From CAVVEQ01 sp963747315 (GTDB taxonomy: Bacteria; Chloroflexota; Anaerolineae; Anaerolineales; Anaerolineaceae), in the NCBI GenBank assembly GCA_963747315.1, contig CAVVEQ010000013.1, positions 558,001 through 622,000 of the forward strand: DNA of 64,000 bases. The letters are read 5' to 3'. Made by a program: the position numbers and the translations under genes. The notes below the pieces were generated by a model. The model was not told the DNA's origin. It ran no database searches and saw nothing but the letters and a program-made list of their open reading frames with translations. Below, piece after piece: positions 17,356-27,109 of the stretch; position 1 is the first letter of the stretch, and each line of letters opens with the position of its first letter.

Positions 17356-20300
17356 CTATTTGATCAATTCTTCGGCTTTAGTATAAGCATCCAACGCTTC
17401 CTGCAGGCGATTGTTTTTTGCGTATCCATCACCCAATGCCTGCCAGACTATCACTTCTGAGGGATAACGGTAAACTGCTGACCGAAGACTTTGGATGGTT
17501 TCTTCAAGATTGTTACCCTTCTTAATGAGATTGTTAAATGCTTTAATTGCATCCTCAAGGTTGCCTTCTGATATGGAGGAATTTGCATAATCCAACGTAT
17601 TTTCGAAAGTTTTTGGCTCGTTTGAGGTAATAGATTCCACCAAAACTGGTTCGGGCTGAGGTGTGCTTACCTCATCAAAACTCGTAGAATTGGCTTCAGA
17701 AATAGAAGGCGGCTCGGTGGCGAGAGTGGCAACCAGATTTTCGACCGGGGGCATCCCCTGAAATTGACCAGCTTCCTCTAATTCATCCAGCGGTGAAAGA
17801 TCTACTGATTTTTCTTCCTCATCTAAACCGACCAGAGGAGCTGTCTCTGCCAGTGGTAAATCCACAGGTTGATTTAGCGGGGGAACCTCTTCAGCACTGA
17901 CCATCTGTTGAAAAACCTGGTCCTGGAATCCTTCTACCTGTTCATTGCCAGCACTGGTTGATACTGCGACAGGCGAGTTGTTAACTTCCTCCAGGGAATT
18001 CAGCCATGACTCAATGTCAATATCAGCGGTCATGTCGAGGGTATCATCCTGGATGTCCTGACTCAGGACAGCACCATCTATCATTGGTTGTTCAGAGGAA
18101 TCCGCTTTCGGGGAAACCTGCCCATATTCAAGATTAAACACTGGAATTTCCATTTCTTCTGCATCTGAAGTAACTTCTGGAGCTTCAACTTGCAAATCTT
18201 CAGCGATTTCATCAGCGGGTGGAATGGAAGATTCTTTTGCAACCTGATTTTCATATTCAATAAATGGTTTACTAACAAGGGTCTCATCCCCATGAGGTTC
18301 ATCTGATATCGATTCTGAATCGACAAAAGGAGATTCCTCCGCTGAAATTTGAACAGGAACCGATTCGGAAGCGATGCCAGCAGCATTTTGGGTATCTGGA
18401 CTCTCTTGAATAGTTGCATCCGAAGCGTTCTGGTTTACATAACCGCCCTGCGAAAGTTGATCCAGCAACGAATTCAAACCTAGGTTTTCATTTTCTGTTT
18501 GATTTGTAGGCTGCATGACTGCCGATAAATCTAGAATTTGTTCACTTTCTGTACCAGGTTTTTCCGGTTCCTCATTTATTACAACACCTGAGACAGCGGA
18601 CTGAAGAAATGAATCAATAACTCGATCGGAAGGCGAAGATGATTGTTGGTCTTGTATTGGGGATGGTCTGGCCCATTCGGGGAGAATATCTTCATCAGGA
18701 ATGGTTAGAACCGGGCTTTGGTCAGTGTTTACTTCTTTCAGCCAATCAGGAATCTCAGAATCCTCTAGACTTATAGGTTCAGGTTCAATCGATCCTACCG
18801 GTTGGCTGGTTACTTCAATTGCAGGAGAGATCAATGTCTGATCAGCGGAGGAGGAAATTTCCCCGGAGGTTGGAACCTCATCACGCAGCCATTCGGGAAT
18901 CTCCTCATCTGAGAATGACAAAGAATCACTTTGAGCAGGTTCATCAGAAGACAACCATGTTGGTATGGATTCAACATTACGGTTTGTAGAAGCAAATACG
19001 TCAGGGGCAGGGGAAATGCCCTCTGCTTGCATCGGTTGATAACCTTCGATATTCAAATCAGGTTGTTTTTCAAACGCTTCTGGTTGATTTGAAGTGAGCC
19101 ATTCAGGCTGGTCGCCGCTTGCAGCTGTGTCACCGATATCAACCGGTTGTTCTGCCTGTGAAGCAAGAGACTTTTGATCCGGAAATTCTAACCTGGTTTC
19201 TTCGATCTGATCTTCCAATGACATCCAGACAGGTAGTGCTGGCTCAGGAGAAGGTTCTACAGCAGAAAGAATTTCCGCTTCGGTAGATATTCCATCCTGA
19301 TTTAACCAATCGGGAAGATCCTGGCTTTGTACTTCGGAAGCGATAACCGGTTGCGGCTCGCTCGTTATTTCTGGTTGCAAATCAGTTACCGGCTCAGTTC
19401 CCGTAGGTGGGAAAAGAGTTTGGAACGTAACGACAGATTCAGGCGATTCCTGGATTTGAGATCCTTCGGTTGGAAATGACGGTACTTCAGCTGCTTCTGA
19501 CGTGGTTTCAGGTACATCTGGAAGAATCTTTTCTAGAAGATCCATCTTTTCTGATTCTTCTGCCAATTCTTCAGGAGTTGGGGATGTATCTGCCGGAGCC
19601 ATTGTTTTAATCCAGTCAGGAAGTTCGCTGGATTGAATTGGCTCAGCGGATGAGATATTTGCGACCGGTGCTTCTTCCAACTGGCCATCAGATGCAACCC
19701 AACCGGCAGATTTCATCCAATCCGGCAATTCTTGATCAACCTTTTCTTCAACACCAACTGGTTCTGATTCCTGAGGTAAATCCTCAGGTGTAGGTTCTTG
19801 CTTTTCGGGGATCTCGCTAACTGCTATAGGTTCGGAAGCAATTTCTTGACGCAATTCCTTGAATTCCTGTGTTCTTTCTTCTGTATCCTGCGTTTCTACT
19901 TGTTCGATAACTTGTTCCGCGAGTCCGGCTAATACTACTCCTTCAACCGATGGGATCATATTTTCATCAGATAGATCATTTGGTAAAGTGTCTTGATTAA
20001 AGCTCTTTGTGGTAACGCCGGAGGTTGCGAGTGGTCCTTTGGCATCCTGCCAGTCGGTACCTAATATTTTTGTATGTCGTTGGGTGTCATCATCATCATA
20101 TTGCCATTCGTTTTTCTCAATCGCGACTGCATCATCAAGAACTAGATCCGGGGAAGGGGATTCAGAATCGATAAAAGCAAAATACGGATCTATTGCGACC
20201 AGGCGATCGGTATATGTTTTCATTTCTGCTGACCGATTCGATGAGGATAGAATTTGGGTCATAAGCAGGTTCGCATCATAGCAATAAGGTAGTTTATTCA

Positions 20301-20871
20301 GAATAATGGTTAATTGATCCAAGGCGTTGGATTGTTGACCTGTTTCGGAATACATTTTTGCCAGGATCAGGTCCAAGTCGATTCTTTGGGGTTCCTTGGA
20401 GAGGGCGGATTTAGCTTCAGCAATCGCTTGTTCATGCAATCCGCTTTTAACACACATGCGAATATATGCACCTTGTGATAAATGAACCTTTGTAGGTTCG
20501 GAGCCATCACGAAGGGTTAATAATCGTCTAAGCTCGCTATTAACCGCAGAATTCGAGGGCTGGACTTCCAAAGCCCTTTCCATATGCCATATTGCTTTTT
20601 CAAGATTGTTCTCATCCTCACAGATGATACTCATCCCAATATGAGATATGAAGTCGTCCGGATAGACAGAAAGCACCCTCTGCAAAATATCGGCAGCTTC
20701 CACGTAGCGCTGTGATTCCAGGTAGCATTTCCCCAACAAACGATATGTTTCGATATGCTTGGGAAAATCCTTCAATATATATTTACAGTGGGCGATCGCT
20801 TCATCGATCTGACCCCTATCGATCATACTTTCTATTTCGCGATCATATACACGCAGGCCAATCTGAGCCAT
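17356..20871 (-). CDS. Large TPR protein with repeated Pro-Asp/Glu-Trp motifs in an acidic linker
   Basis: The product is about 1,171 residues. The N-terminal 230 form several TPR-like helical pairs (GQIDEAIAHCKYILKDFPKH, YVEAADILQRVLSVYPDD). The last 85 form further TPR units (ALGDGYAKNNRLQEALDAY). Between them lie about 800 residues rich in Glu, Ser, Pro and Gln, apparently disordered. About nine near-identical short motifs lie there, for example ELPDWMK, ELPDWIK, DLPDWLN, QPEWLT, IPTWLS, EIPEWLR, EIPDWLK and ILPEWAR, at about residues 380-735. No signal peptide is visible, so it is probably cytoplasmic. The start is the second ATG, because GGGAGG precedes it. TPR ends suggest a scaffold; the partner is unknown. 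ndk follows by 17 bases. Confidence 0.88.
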   Translation of the reverse strand: MAQIGLRVYDREIESMIDRGQIDEAIAHCKYILKDFPKHIETYRLLGKCYLESQRYVEAADILQRVLSVYPDDFISHIGMSIICEDENNLEKAIWHMERALEVQPSNSAVNSELRRLLTLRDGSEPTKVHLSQGAYIRMCVKSGLHEQAIAEAKSALSKEPQRIDLDLILAKMYSETGQQSNALDQLTIILNKLPYCYDANLLMTQILSSSNRSAEMKTYTDRLVAIDPYFAFIDSESPSPDLVLDDAVAIEKNEWQYDDDDTQRHTKILGTDWQDAKGPLATSGVTTKSFNQDTLPNDLSDENMIPSVEGVVLAGLAEQVIEQVETQDTEERTQEFKELRQEIASEPIAVSEIPEKQEPTPEDLPQESEPVGVEEKVDQELPDWMKSAGWVASDGQLEEAPVANISSAEPIQSSELPDWIKTMAPADTSPTPEELAEESEKMDLLEKILPDVPETTSEAAEVPSFPTEGSQIQESPESVVTFQTLFPPTGTEPVTDLQPEITSEPQPVIASEVQSQDLPDWLNQDGISTEAEILSAVEPSPEPALPVWMSLEDQIEETRLEFPDQKSLASQAEQPVDIGDTAASGDQPEWLTSNQPEAFEKQPDLNIEGYQPMQAEGISPAPDVFASTNRNVESIPTWLSSDEPAQSDSLSFSDEEIPEWLRDEVPTSGEISSSADQTLISPAIEVTSQPVGSIEPEPISLEDSEIPDWLKEVNTDQSPVLTIPDEDILPEWARPSPIQDQQSSSPSDRVIDSFLQSAVSGVVINEEPEKPGTESEQILDLSAVMQPTNQTENENLGLNSLLDQLSQGGYVNQNASDATIQESPDTQNAAGIASESVPVQISAEESPFVDSESISDEPHGDETLVSKPFIEYENQVAKESSIPPADEIAEDLQVEAPEVTSDAEEMEIPVFNLEYGQVSPKADSSEQPMIDGAVLSQDIQDDTLDMTADIDIESWLNSLEEVNNSPVAVSTSAGNEQVEGFQDQVFQQMVSAEEVPPLNQPVDLPLAETAPLVGLDEEEKSVDLSPLDELEEAGQFQGMPPVENLVATLATEPPSISEANSTSFDEVSTPQPEPVLVESITSNEPKTFENTLDYANSSISEGNLEDAIKAFNNLIKKGNNLEETIQSLRSAVYRYPSEVIVWQALGDGYAKNNRLQEALDAYTKAEELIK

Positions 20872-20924
20872 GAAACTACCCTCCCACAATTTCCGGAATT
20901 ACGATGACTTCATTCCTCAATAAT

Positions 20925-20930
20925 ATTATA
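20925..20930 (-). promoter_or_regulatory. -10 element candidate for the TPR-ndk unit
   Basis: The minus strand reads TATAAT here, 54 bases upstream of the TPR ATG. The -35 zone falls in the T-rich tail of the rpoD terminator (TTGTTT with a long spacer). The promoter and terminator appear to share sequence. Weak -35, so tentative. Confidence 0.4.
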
Positions 20931-20944
20931 TAAGCAATCTAAAA

Positions 20945-20989
20945 TTAAAAAACAAATGTGCAACCCGAATTTCTAGTTGCACATTTGTT
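20945..20989 (-). terminator. Rho-independent terminator of rpoD
   Basis: Arms 20976-20989 and 20951-20964 are perfect 14-bp complements (AACAAATGTGCAAC) around an 11-base loop. Read on the minus strand the stem is followed by TTTTTTAATTTT. It starts 13 bases after the rpoD stop codon. This is the clearest intrinsic terminator in the window. Confidence 0.88.
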
Positions 20990-21002
20990 GCCAATTAGGA
21001 AA

Positions 21003-22223
21003 TCAATCACCTAAGTAATCACGTAATTTTCGCCGTGTCGTAGGATGGCGAAGTCTGCTGAGCGCCTGAGCTTCGATCTGGCGGACCCTCTCGCGTGTGA
21101 CTCCCATTTTTCGGCCAACTTCCTCCAGGGTGTACGCCTGGCCATCAAGCAAACCATAACGAAGTTGAAGTATGCGGACTTCACGCGGTGGGAGGGAATT
21201 CAAGACTTCTTCGAGATGCTCTCTCAGCAGGTTGTAAGTTGCAGTGTCATCAGGGGCAGGGGCTTCATCATCTTCGATGAAATCACCTAAAACTGAATCC
21301 TCTTCGTCATCCGTTGGGGTTTCAAGCGAGAGCGGTCGGCGAGCTACCTGGATCATATTTTCCACTTTTTTCGGAGGAACATCCAACGATAGGGCAAGTT
21401 CATCAACTGTTGGTTCACGACCCAGTCTTTGAGTCAGTTGGTGCTGAACCCGAAGTAATTTGTTAATCTGGTCGCCCATATGTACCGGAACCCGGATCGT
21501 TCTTCCTTGGTCAGCGATTGCTCTGGTAACAGCCTGACGGATCCACCAGGTGGCATACGTGCTGAATTTGTGACCACGGCGGTAATCAAACTTTTTCGTA
21601 GCCCGGATTAAACCAATGTTCCCTTCCTGGATTAAATCCAAAAAGGGGACGCCTCTTCCCATATATTTTTTTGCCACGCTTATGACCAATCGCGAATTGG
21701 CAGTTATCAAGTGTTCACGCGCAGCCCAACCATCTTCGATAAGCCGGCGTAATTCCTGCCTACGTTTTGTCGAGACGCTTCCCTTGGCAAGCTCTTCACG
21801 CGCCATGCGGCCACGCTCAATCCGCTGGGCTAATTCAACTTCTTCTTCGGCTGTAAGAAGTGGAACCCGACTTACTTCTTTAAGATATAAACCTATTGTG
21901 TCATCGGTGTCAATATTCTCTAAATCATCAACCGATGCTGCACGGGTTGCCTGTTCAGGACTTGTGGTCCCCGCTTCGACAACCAATTCCTCTTCAGATG
22001 GTTCTTCGAGAGCTACTTCATCTTCTACATAAGGTATACCAGCGCTCATTAAAGCAGCAAACGCCTCTTCCAACTGCCCAACATCCTGCTCGGCATCTGG
22101 AAAGAAATGCAAAATATCATCAATAGTGACGTAGGATTTTTGACGACCAACCTCGATCAATCGGGCTATCGCTGGAAATTCTTCATCTTCATCATCAACA
22201 ATATGGATTAATGGATTCTCCAT
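21003..22223 (-). CDS. rpoD: Primary sigma factor of RNA polymerase (sigma-70 / RpoD)
   Basis: Directs RNA polymerase to housekeeping promoters. The N-terminal acidic region (1-105, with DDEDEE and EEPSEEE stretches) resembles region 1.1. Region 1.2 has DTDDTIGLYLKEV. Region 2 has NLRLVISVAKKY-like ANSRLVISVAKKYMGRG, then FLDLIQEGNIGLIRA and KFSTYATWWIRQAVTRAI. Region 3 has KVENMIQVAR. Region 4 ends with YTLEEVGRKMGVTRERVRQIE. Length is 406 aa. It is monocistronic, with its own terminator downstream. Confidence 0.96.
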   Translation of the reverse strand: MENPLIHIVDDEDEEFPAIARLIEVGRQKSYVTIDDILHFFPDAEQDVGQLEEAFAALMSAGIPYVEDEVALEEPSEEELVVEAGTTSPEQATRAASVDDLENIDTDDTIGLYLKEVSRVPLLTAEEEVELAQRIERGRMAREELAKGSVSTKRRQELRRLIEDGWAAREHLITANSRLVISVAKKYMGRGVPFLDLIQEGNIGLIRATKKFDYRRGHKFSTYATWWIRQAVTRAIADQGRTIRVPVHMGDQINKLLRVQHQLTQRLGREPTVDELALSLDVPPKKVENMIQVARRPLSLETPTDDEEDSVLGDFIEDDEAPAPDDTATYNLLREHLEEVLNSLPPREVRILQLRYGLLDGQAYTLEEVGRKMGVTRERVRQIEAQALSRLRHPTTRRKLRDYLGD

Positions 22224-22394
22224 GAAAAATGATCTTCTTTCTATTTATTAACTGCAACAACTTGGTTAAAGTATTGCAATTGAGAATACACTTTTTCTTA
22301 GAAAAAATCAATAGGTAACTGACAATTCATCCAAAATCGTACGATTATACCAAAGAATAATCGATATTCATTAACCAATCGGGTATCGATTCAT

Positions 22395-22977
22395 TTATTC
22401 TGACAATGCAATAGGTAGGATCTTCAAATAAAAGGTCTTCAAAATATTGTAAATAGTCTGAAAGTCTGCCATATATGGTTGGCGAGAATCTTCTTTGACA
22501 AAATATAGACCGGATTCTCTATCCAGTTTCCCTATTTCTAAAGTGAGGATTGACCCATCAGTCAGAAGTCAATGAAAGCCGGGCAACCGGAGGATCCAAT
22601 CCCAATCGAGACAGATCAGCTGGCAACGCTGTTTCCGATATAACTGAAAGTTGGTTATAGAGTGAAAAAATTATCTCAATATCATCTTGCGGAATTATTT
22701 TTTGAGGTTGGTCTTGAATAATCCAATTTCCCTCAGATGACCGGATTAATAATATCTTGTCATTGCCTTGGTTAAATTCAAACTCGATATGATTTGTATC
22801 CGAGGAATCGACTGGAGGTTTTTCCTCAATCGCTGTTGAATGAGTTGGATCCGACCCTGGTAATAATCCATCCTTGATACTGAATATCGAGGCTGTTATG
22901 ACCAAGACAGCGACGAATATGATACATATCGCTCCTATCAATAAATACTTGATCATCTTTGAATTTGATTTTTTCAT
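22395..22977 (-). CDS. DUF4340-like membrane-anchored protein (one frameshift)
   Basis: One N-terminal membrane segment (about residues 9-31) precedes a soluble part with EFEFNQGNDKILLIRSSEGNW and LSRLGLDPPVARLSL. The first frame ends at 22558. A second frame continues as TDGSILTLEIGKLDRESGLYFVK and ends at a TAA at 22395-22397. Removing one base of the AA at plus-strand 22566-22567 gives LSLTLTDGSILTLEIG, a typical DUF4340 transition, and a product of about 193 residues. DUF4340 proteins are usually linked to gliding or ABC transport loci. This one stands alone, so its function is unknown. Confidence 0.75.
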
Positions 22978-23088
22978 AATATTTTGTTGGTCGCAATTAA
23001 CAATATACGACGAACATCACGACACTCAATATACAAATGCTGAAACGCTTAGTCAACACTTATTCTTGATTCTAATAAATTGCTAATG

Positions 23089-23117
23089 TGGCAGCAGAAT
23101 CTTATTCACCGTATAAT
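23089..23117 (+). promoter_or_regulatory. Candidate promoter of the monooxygenase / alcohol dehydrogenase pair
   Basis: An exact TATAAT at 23112-23117 lies 33 bases before the ATG, with a poor -35 (TGGCAG at 23089-23094, 17-base spacer). AGGAG precedes the start codon. Confidence 0.45.
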
Positions 23118-23150
23118 CAAATATCATAATGATTATCAGGAGAAAAGACA

Positions 23151-23441
23151 ATGAGCATTGTACTCGTCCATGTGAATGTGAAACCTGAGAGGGTGGCGGA
23201 TTTTATTCTTGTAACCCTGGAAAATGCCAGGAACAGCAAGCTTGAACCCGGTGTTGTGAATTTCGATTTGATCCAAGAAGAAGACGACGAAACAAAGTTC
23301 ATTATTTTTGAAGAATATCAAAATAAAACAGCTGCTAACCAGCACAAGGACACCAGGCATTACCGGGTGTGGAGGGAAGCGGTCATGGATATGATGGCAG
23401 AACCTCGAAAAGGTATTTGGTTTAAACGGATTGTTGAATGA
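23151..23441 (+). CDS. Antibiotic biosynthesis monooxygenase (ABM) domain protein
   Basis: A 96-residue single-domain protein of the dimeric ferredoxin-like ABM family. Visible features are IVLVHVNVKPERVADFI at the N-terminus, EPGVVNFDLIQEEDD in the middle and FEEYQNKTAANQHKDTRHYRVW. Members act as cofactor-free quinol monooxygenases or as small isomerases such as LsrG. Its last four bases overlap the start of the alcohol dehydrogenase (ATGA), so the two are co-translated and probably act on related metabolites. The substrate is not deducible. Confidence 0.85.
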   Translation: MSIVLVHVNVKPERVADFILVTLENARNSKLEPGVVNFDLIQEEDDETKFIIFEEYQNKTAANQHKDTRHYRVWREAVMDMMAEPRKGIWFKRIVE

Positions 23442-24605
23442 TCTCTAACCTAAAATTTGATTTAAACCTCCCTACAAGAGTTATTTTCGAGCCGGGTTCC
23501 CGTTCCCAGATTATCAACAATATTGCTTCATTCGGTAAACGAGCTCTTCTTATTCATAGTAAATCTCACCCGTTGATTTCCGGAATTATCCAGGAAATTA
23601 TTGATTCAAAAATTGAATTGGCAACCATTGCGGTCTCCGGAGAACCTTCCACAGAATCAATATCAGCGATTTTGTCTCAAATAGATTGTTATAAATTTGA
23701 CTGTGTCCTGGGCGTCGGCGGAGGAAGCGTCATTGATTCGGCGAAGGCTGTATCCGCCTTACTTACGAATCCTGGTCCGATTACCAATTACCTTGAGATC
23801 GTCGGAAAAAATCTGCCAATTAGTAATCTCTCCAATACCGTATATCGCTGTCCCTACCACCGCAGGTACGGGAAGTGAAGTGACAAAAAATGCTGTATTG
23901 AATGTTGAAAAGAATAAGATTAAAGTGAGCTTACGCAGTCCCAGGATGATACCTCGCGTAGCTATTATTGATCCCGAATTATCATATTCGATGCCGGCGG
24001 AAGTAACTGCATCAACAGGAATGGATGCAATCATACAATTGATCGAACCATTCGTATCCAGCAAAGCAAATTCATTTACTGACGGGATTTGTCGTGAAGG
24101 ATTGACTGCAGCGGCTGGCAGCATTCGCAAAGTATTTTCCAATCTTTTGGACTCCGATAGCCGGTCTGGGATGAGTTATGCAAGCCTTTGTGGTGGTATC
24201 GCACTTGCAAACTCGGGTTTGGGGGCAGTGCACGGATTTGCAGGTGTTATTGGCGGGATGTATTCCAAGCCACATGGACAAATTTGCGCCGCACTTCTTA
24301 ATGGAGCTTTGGAAATTAATATTAATGCGATTGCAAAAAGGCAAGGCGAGAATCCCTGCAGGCAAAAATACCGCGAATTAGCAGCGATCCTTACAGGTAG
24401 AGCAGATGCGAAGGAATCTGATGTGATCTTGTGGTCAAGAGAGATCTGCAATGACTTAAAGATTCCCTCTTTATCAGCACTTGGAATATCCCGGAGTGAG
24501 TTCTATGAAATTTGCCAAAAAGCTGCGGTTTCAAGCAGCATGAAAGGAAATCCAATTCTTTTGACATCGGAAGAATTGAACGAAATCCTTGAGATCTCTT
24601 TTTAG
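23438..24605 (+). CDS. Iron-containing alcohol dehydrogenase (one frameshift)
   Basis: NAD(P)-dependent group III dehydrogenase. The first frame carries the start PTRVIFEPGSR and the nucleotide loop GVGGGSVIDSAKAVSALL near residue 90. It is followed in the next frame by IPYIAVPTTAGTGSEVTKNAV, the metal-ligand region DAIIQLIEPFVS, and HGFAGVIGGMYSKPHGQICA with the iron-binding histidines. Removing one A of the AA at 23834-23835 joins the two as LSIPYIAVPT and gives about 388 residues, the normal length. The gene overlaps the upstream ABM gene by four bases. Confidence 0.9.
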
Positions 24606-24611
24606 GGAAAA

Positions 24612-25451
24612 TTATTTCGCAAAATAGGAGATAGCGATCACTCCTGGACCGCTGTGGACTAGAATGGCGGGGGGAGGAAAAATGATATTTATCCCGCTGA
24701 TCCCTATCTCTTGAGAAATTTCCAGCGCAAGTTGTTCAGCGTCTTTGATCGCATCGCCATGCATGATAACGAAGTGGGCAGAATCATCTCTTGCACAATC
24801 GGATGAAATTAGCTGCTTGATTCGCGATAACGCTTTTTTCTTTGTCCTCTGTTTTTCAATCGGTTCTATCTGTCCGTTACGAAATGCAAGAATTGGTTTC
24901 ATGTCCAGTAGCCCACCGATAAATGCGGATGCTGCGCCGATTCTTCCACCTCGTTTAAGGAATTCAAGTGTGTCGACTAAAACATAGGTCCTGTTCTTTT
25001 GCGAAACCCGAATTATTTCACTGATAATTTCATCGATCGCCTTACCCTTTCGGACAGCTTCAACAGCATGGTAGACAACAGTGCCTAGACCTGCCGCCAG
25101 AAGCTGGGTGTCGATGATTCGAATATCCGCGTCGGGAAATTCTGCAGCAGCTTTTTCAACGGATTGAAGGGTACCGCTAACCTTCGACGAGGGACAGATG
25201 ACCAACGCCGTGTCCTTTTTCTTGAAAACATCCTCAAATATGGGTTGGTAAAGTATTGGCGCCGGCGCAGCAGTGGAAGGAAAAACACGCGAAACCCTGG
25301 CTTTTTCAAGAAATTGAACCGCATTAATTTCACTGTCATCCCGATAACTGGTTTCACCGAAAATAACAATTTGAGGAAGGAGCTCAATCTTTAGATTTTT
25401 TGCTTCATCAGGGGAGATACATGAAAGGGTGTCAGCGATTATCCGGATCAT
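24612..25451 (-). CDS. DegV family fatty-acid-binding protein
   Basis: A 279-residue two-domain DegV protein. The N-terminal domain has IIADTLSCISPDEAK, STAAPAP and ICPSSKVSGTLQS. The C-terminal domain has LEFLKRGGRIGAASAFIG, LLDMKPILAFRNGQI and ending VHSGPGVIAISYF. Members bind a fatty acid and, in Firmicutes, serve as FakB for the fatty acid kinase; no fakA is in view. It is the last gene of a minus-strand set with the P1 peptidase (31-base gap) and a zinc-ribbon gene. Confidence 0.93.
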   Translation of the reverse strand: MIRIIADTLSCISPDEAKNLKIELLPQIVIFGETSYRDDSEINAVQFLEKARVSRVFPSTAAPAPILYQPIFEDVFKKKDTALVICPSSKVSGTLQSVEKAAAEFPDADIRIIDTQLLAAGLGTVVYHAVEAVRKGKAIDEIISEIIRVSQKNRTYVLVDTLEFLKRGGRIGAASAFIGGLLDMKPILAFRNGQIEPIEKQRTKKKALSRIKQLISSDCARDDSAHFVIMHGDAIKDAEQLALEISQEIGISGINIIFPPPAILVHSGPGVIAISYFAK

Positions 25452-25481
25452 TTTCTATCTCCTGGTTGGAAATTGCCAAAT

Positions 25482-26471
25482 TCAAATATTGAGATCAAAA
25501 GCCGCAGGAATATTATTAATTGATCTTGCCGCGCGGGTTCCAGAGAGGATCGCTTTTTCAACAGCCAATGCAGAAAATGCACCAACGATCGACACATCCG
25601 ACTTTCGAGATCCCAATGAAAGCGCAAAGATCGTATCACCATCCAGCATGGTATGAGCCGGACGGATGGTGGCCGCGATCCCATTTTGAGCCATTTGCGC
25701 AACTTTGTTCGCTTCTTCCTTGGTCAATTGAGCATTCGTGGCAACTACTCCTATTACCGTATTCTGAGCAGTGGCAAAGGAAATTGAAGCTCTTCCAGGG
25801 ATTTTTTTTAGTGATTCCATCGTATCCGCGGGTTTGAATGACTTGCTTCCCGAGCCTATCTTCCTTGCGCCCGCAATTATCATGCGGGATTCAGGATCCC
25901 AGACATCCCCAAATGCATTGACCACCATTAATGCTGCCACAACGATCCCGTTGCCGATGGATAAACTGGAAGTCCCAACACCGGATTTCATTGCCCGGGA
26001 AATCCCAAAGATTTTACCAACAGTGGCCCCCATGCCAGCACCATGATTACCCTCCAAAAGTGGTTCATTAAGATTTGTTTGAAAGCAGGCTGAATACCCC
26101 ATTTTTGCGTCCGGCCTCACCTTAGGGTCACCGACGGCCAGATCGAAGATCACCGCTGCGGGAACGATTGGGACCCGGGCAACACCTGTATTGAAACCGA
26201 CCTTTTTATTCTCAAGGTATTGCATCACTCCGGAGGCCGCATCCAATCCAAATGCACTGCCACCTGCAAGTACGACTGCATGGATTTTCTCAACCAGGTG
26301 CATTGGCCGCAGGAGATCCGTCTCCCGGGTTCCCGGTGCGCCACCTCTCTGGTCCACACCAGCAATAGCCCCTTTTTCGCACAGAATCACAGTGCAACCA
26401 GTGCAGGCTATCTGGTCTTCAACCTGGCCGACTTTGATACCGGCGACATCCACGATAGAGTTAGTTAACAT
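25482..26471 (-). CDS. P1 family (DmpA-like) peptidase
   Basis: N-terminal nucleophile hydrolase fold of 329 residues. Recognisable stretches are GIKVGQVEDQIACTGCTVI at the start, DQRGGAPGTRETDLL near residue 42, AVVLAGGSAFGLDAASGVM near 70, and GVGTSSLSIG near 165 with the likely autoprocessing Ser/Thr. The C-terminus has NAQLTKEEANKVAQMAQNG. Related enzymes are aminopeptidases or beta-peptidyl aminopeptidases. The start overlaps the end of the zinc-ribbon gene by 11 bases. Confidence 0.92.
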   Translation of the reverse strand: MLTNSIVDVAGIKVGQVEDQIACTGCTVILCEKGAIAGVDQRGGAPGTRETDLLRPMHLVEKIHAVVLAGGSAFGLDAASGVMQYLENKKVGFNTGVARVPIVPAAVIFDLAVGDPKVRPDAKMGYSACFQTNLNEPLLEGNHGAGMGATVGKIFGISRAMKSGVGTSSLSIGNGIVVAALMVVNAFGDVWDPESRMIIAGARKIGSGSKSFKPADTMESLKKIPGRASISFATAQNTVIGVVATNAQLTKEEANKVAQMAQNGIAATIRPAHTMLDGDTIFALSLGSRKSDVSIVGAFSALAVEKAILSGTRAARSINNIPAAFDLNI

Positions 26472-27063
26472 TTATTTTATTCACTGATTTATTGCAGTTT
26501 GGGCAAAATTTCTCATTTCGAGTCAGGGCATACCCGCATTCCAGGCAGGTAGCGGGTTGGATATCTCCTAAAGGAGCTCCACAAGCGATACAACGGGGTT
26601 CTCCGGGAGGATTCGCGGTATTGCAGTAATCGCACGAGTACCGCTTAAGTTTTGCGGAAAATTCAAATCCACTTCCCAAAGAATGAGCAATTTCATCGAT
26701 TGTTTTCCAGACTTCATCAACAAGCTGAAGGTTCTGCGCATCCTGTGCAATATCATCCAATCGATGGATCAAGTTGAATGGGTTACGAAGAACTGATAAT
26801 AGCGTGATTCCCAGATTTCCGGCGATTCCCAACCAGGATTGTTCACCAAGTGATACGGCTACTCCATCTTCTACAGGTTGAAGAATGACTGTTAGAGCTG
26901 TCCGGCCACCTGCGGAAATTAACCGTGATGAGGCGATCTGAACAGTGGTCAAACCATCCCGAATAAAACTTTGAACCTCAAGATTGCCATGGGAGAAGTG
27001 GGAGACCAATGACTGCGAGAGGTCAGCGGGTGTAAAAGAACCGTGGTAAATGCGCTGTTGCAT
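26461..27063 (-). CDS. Protein with two C-terminal zinc ribbons
   Basis: A 200-residue protein. The N-terminal 130 residues are an uncharacterised domain (SLVSHFSHGNLEVQSFIRDG, SAGGRTALTVILQP) followed by an amphipathic segment (FNLIHRLDDIAQDAQNLQ). Two four-cysteine ribbons follow: CDYCNTANPPGEPRCIAC near residue 145 and CLECGYALTRNEKFCPNC near residue 172. No family name can be given with confidence. It overlaps the P1 peptidase gene, implying co-expression with it. Confidence 0.75.
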   Translation of the reverse strand: MQQRIYHGSFTPADLSQSLVSHFSHGNLEVQSFIRDGLTTVQIASSRLISAGGRTALTVILQPVEDGVAVSLGEQSWLGIAGNLGITLLSVLRNPFNLIHRLDDIAQDAQNLQLVDEVWKTIDEIAHSLGSGFEFSAKLKRYSCDYCNTANPPGEPRCIACGAPLGDIQPATCLECGYALTRNEKFCPNCNKSVNKINVN

Positions 27064-27109
27064 GGGTAGATTATAATCACAAAGTAATATTGGTTATTGG
27101 AGAATACGA

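Noticed and set aside
18081..18419. ORF of 112 codons, same strand, inside the TPR gene
   Set aside because: Alternate frame of the repetitive acidic linker. No start context and a biased Leu/Lys/Gln composition.
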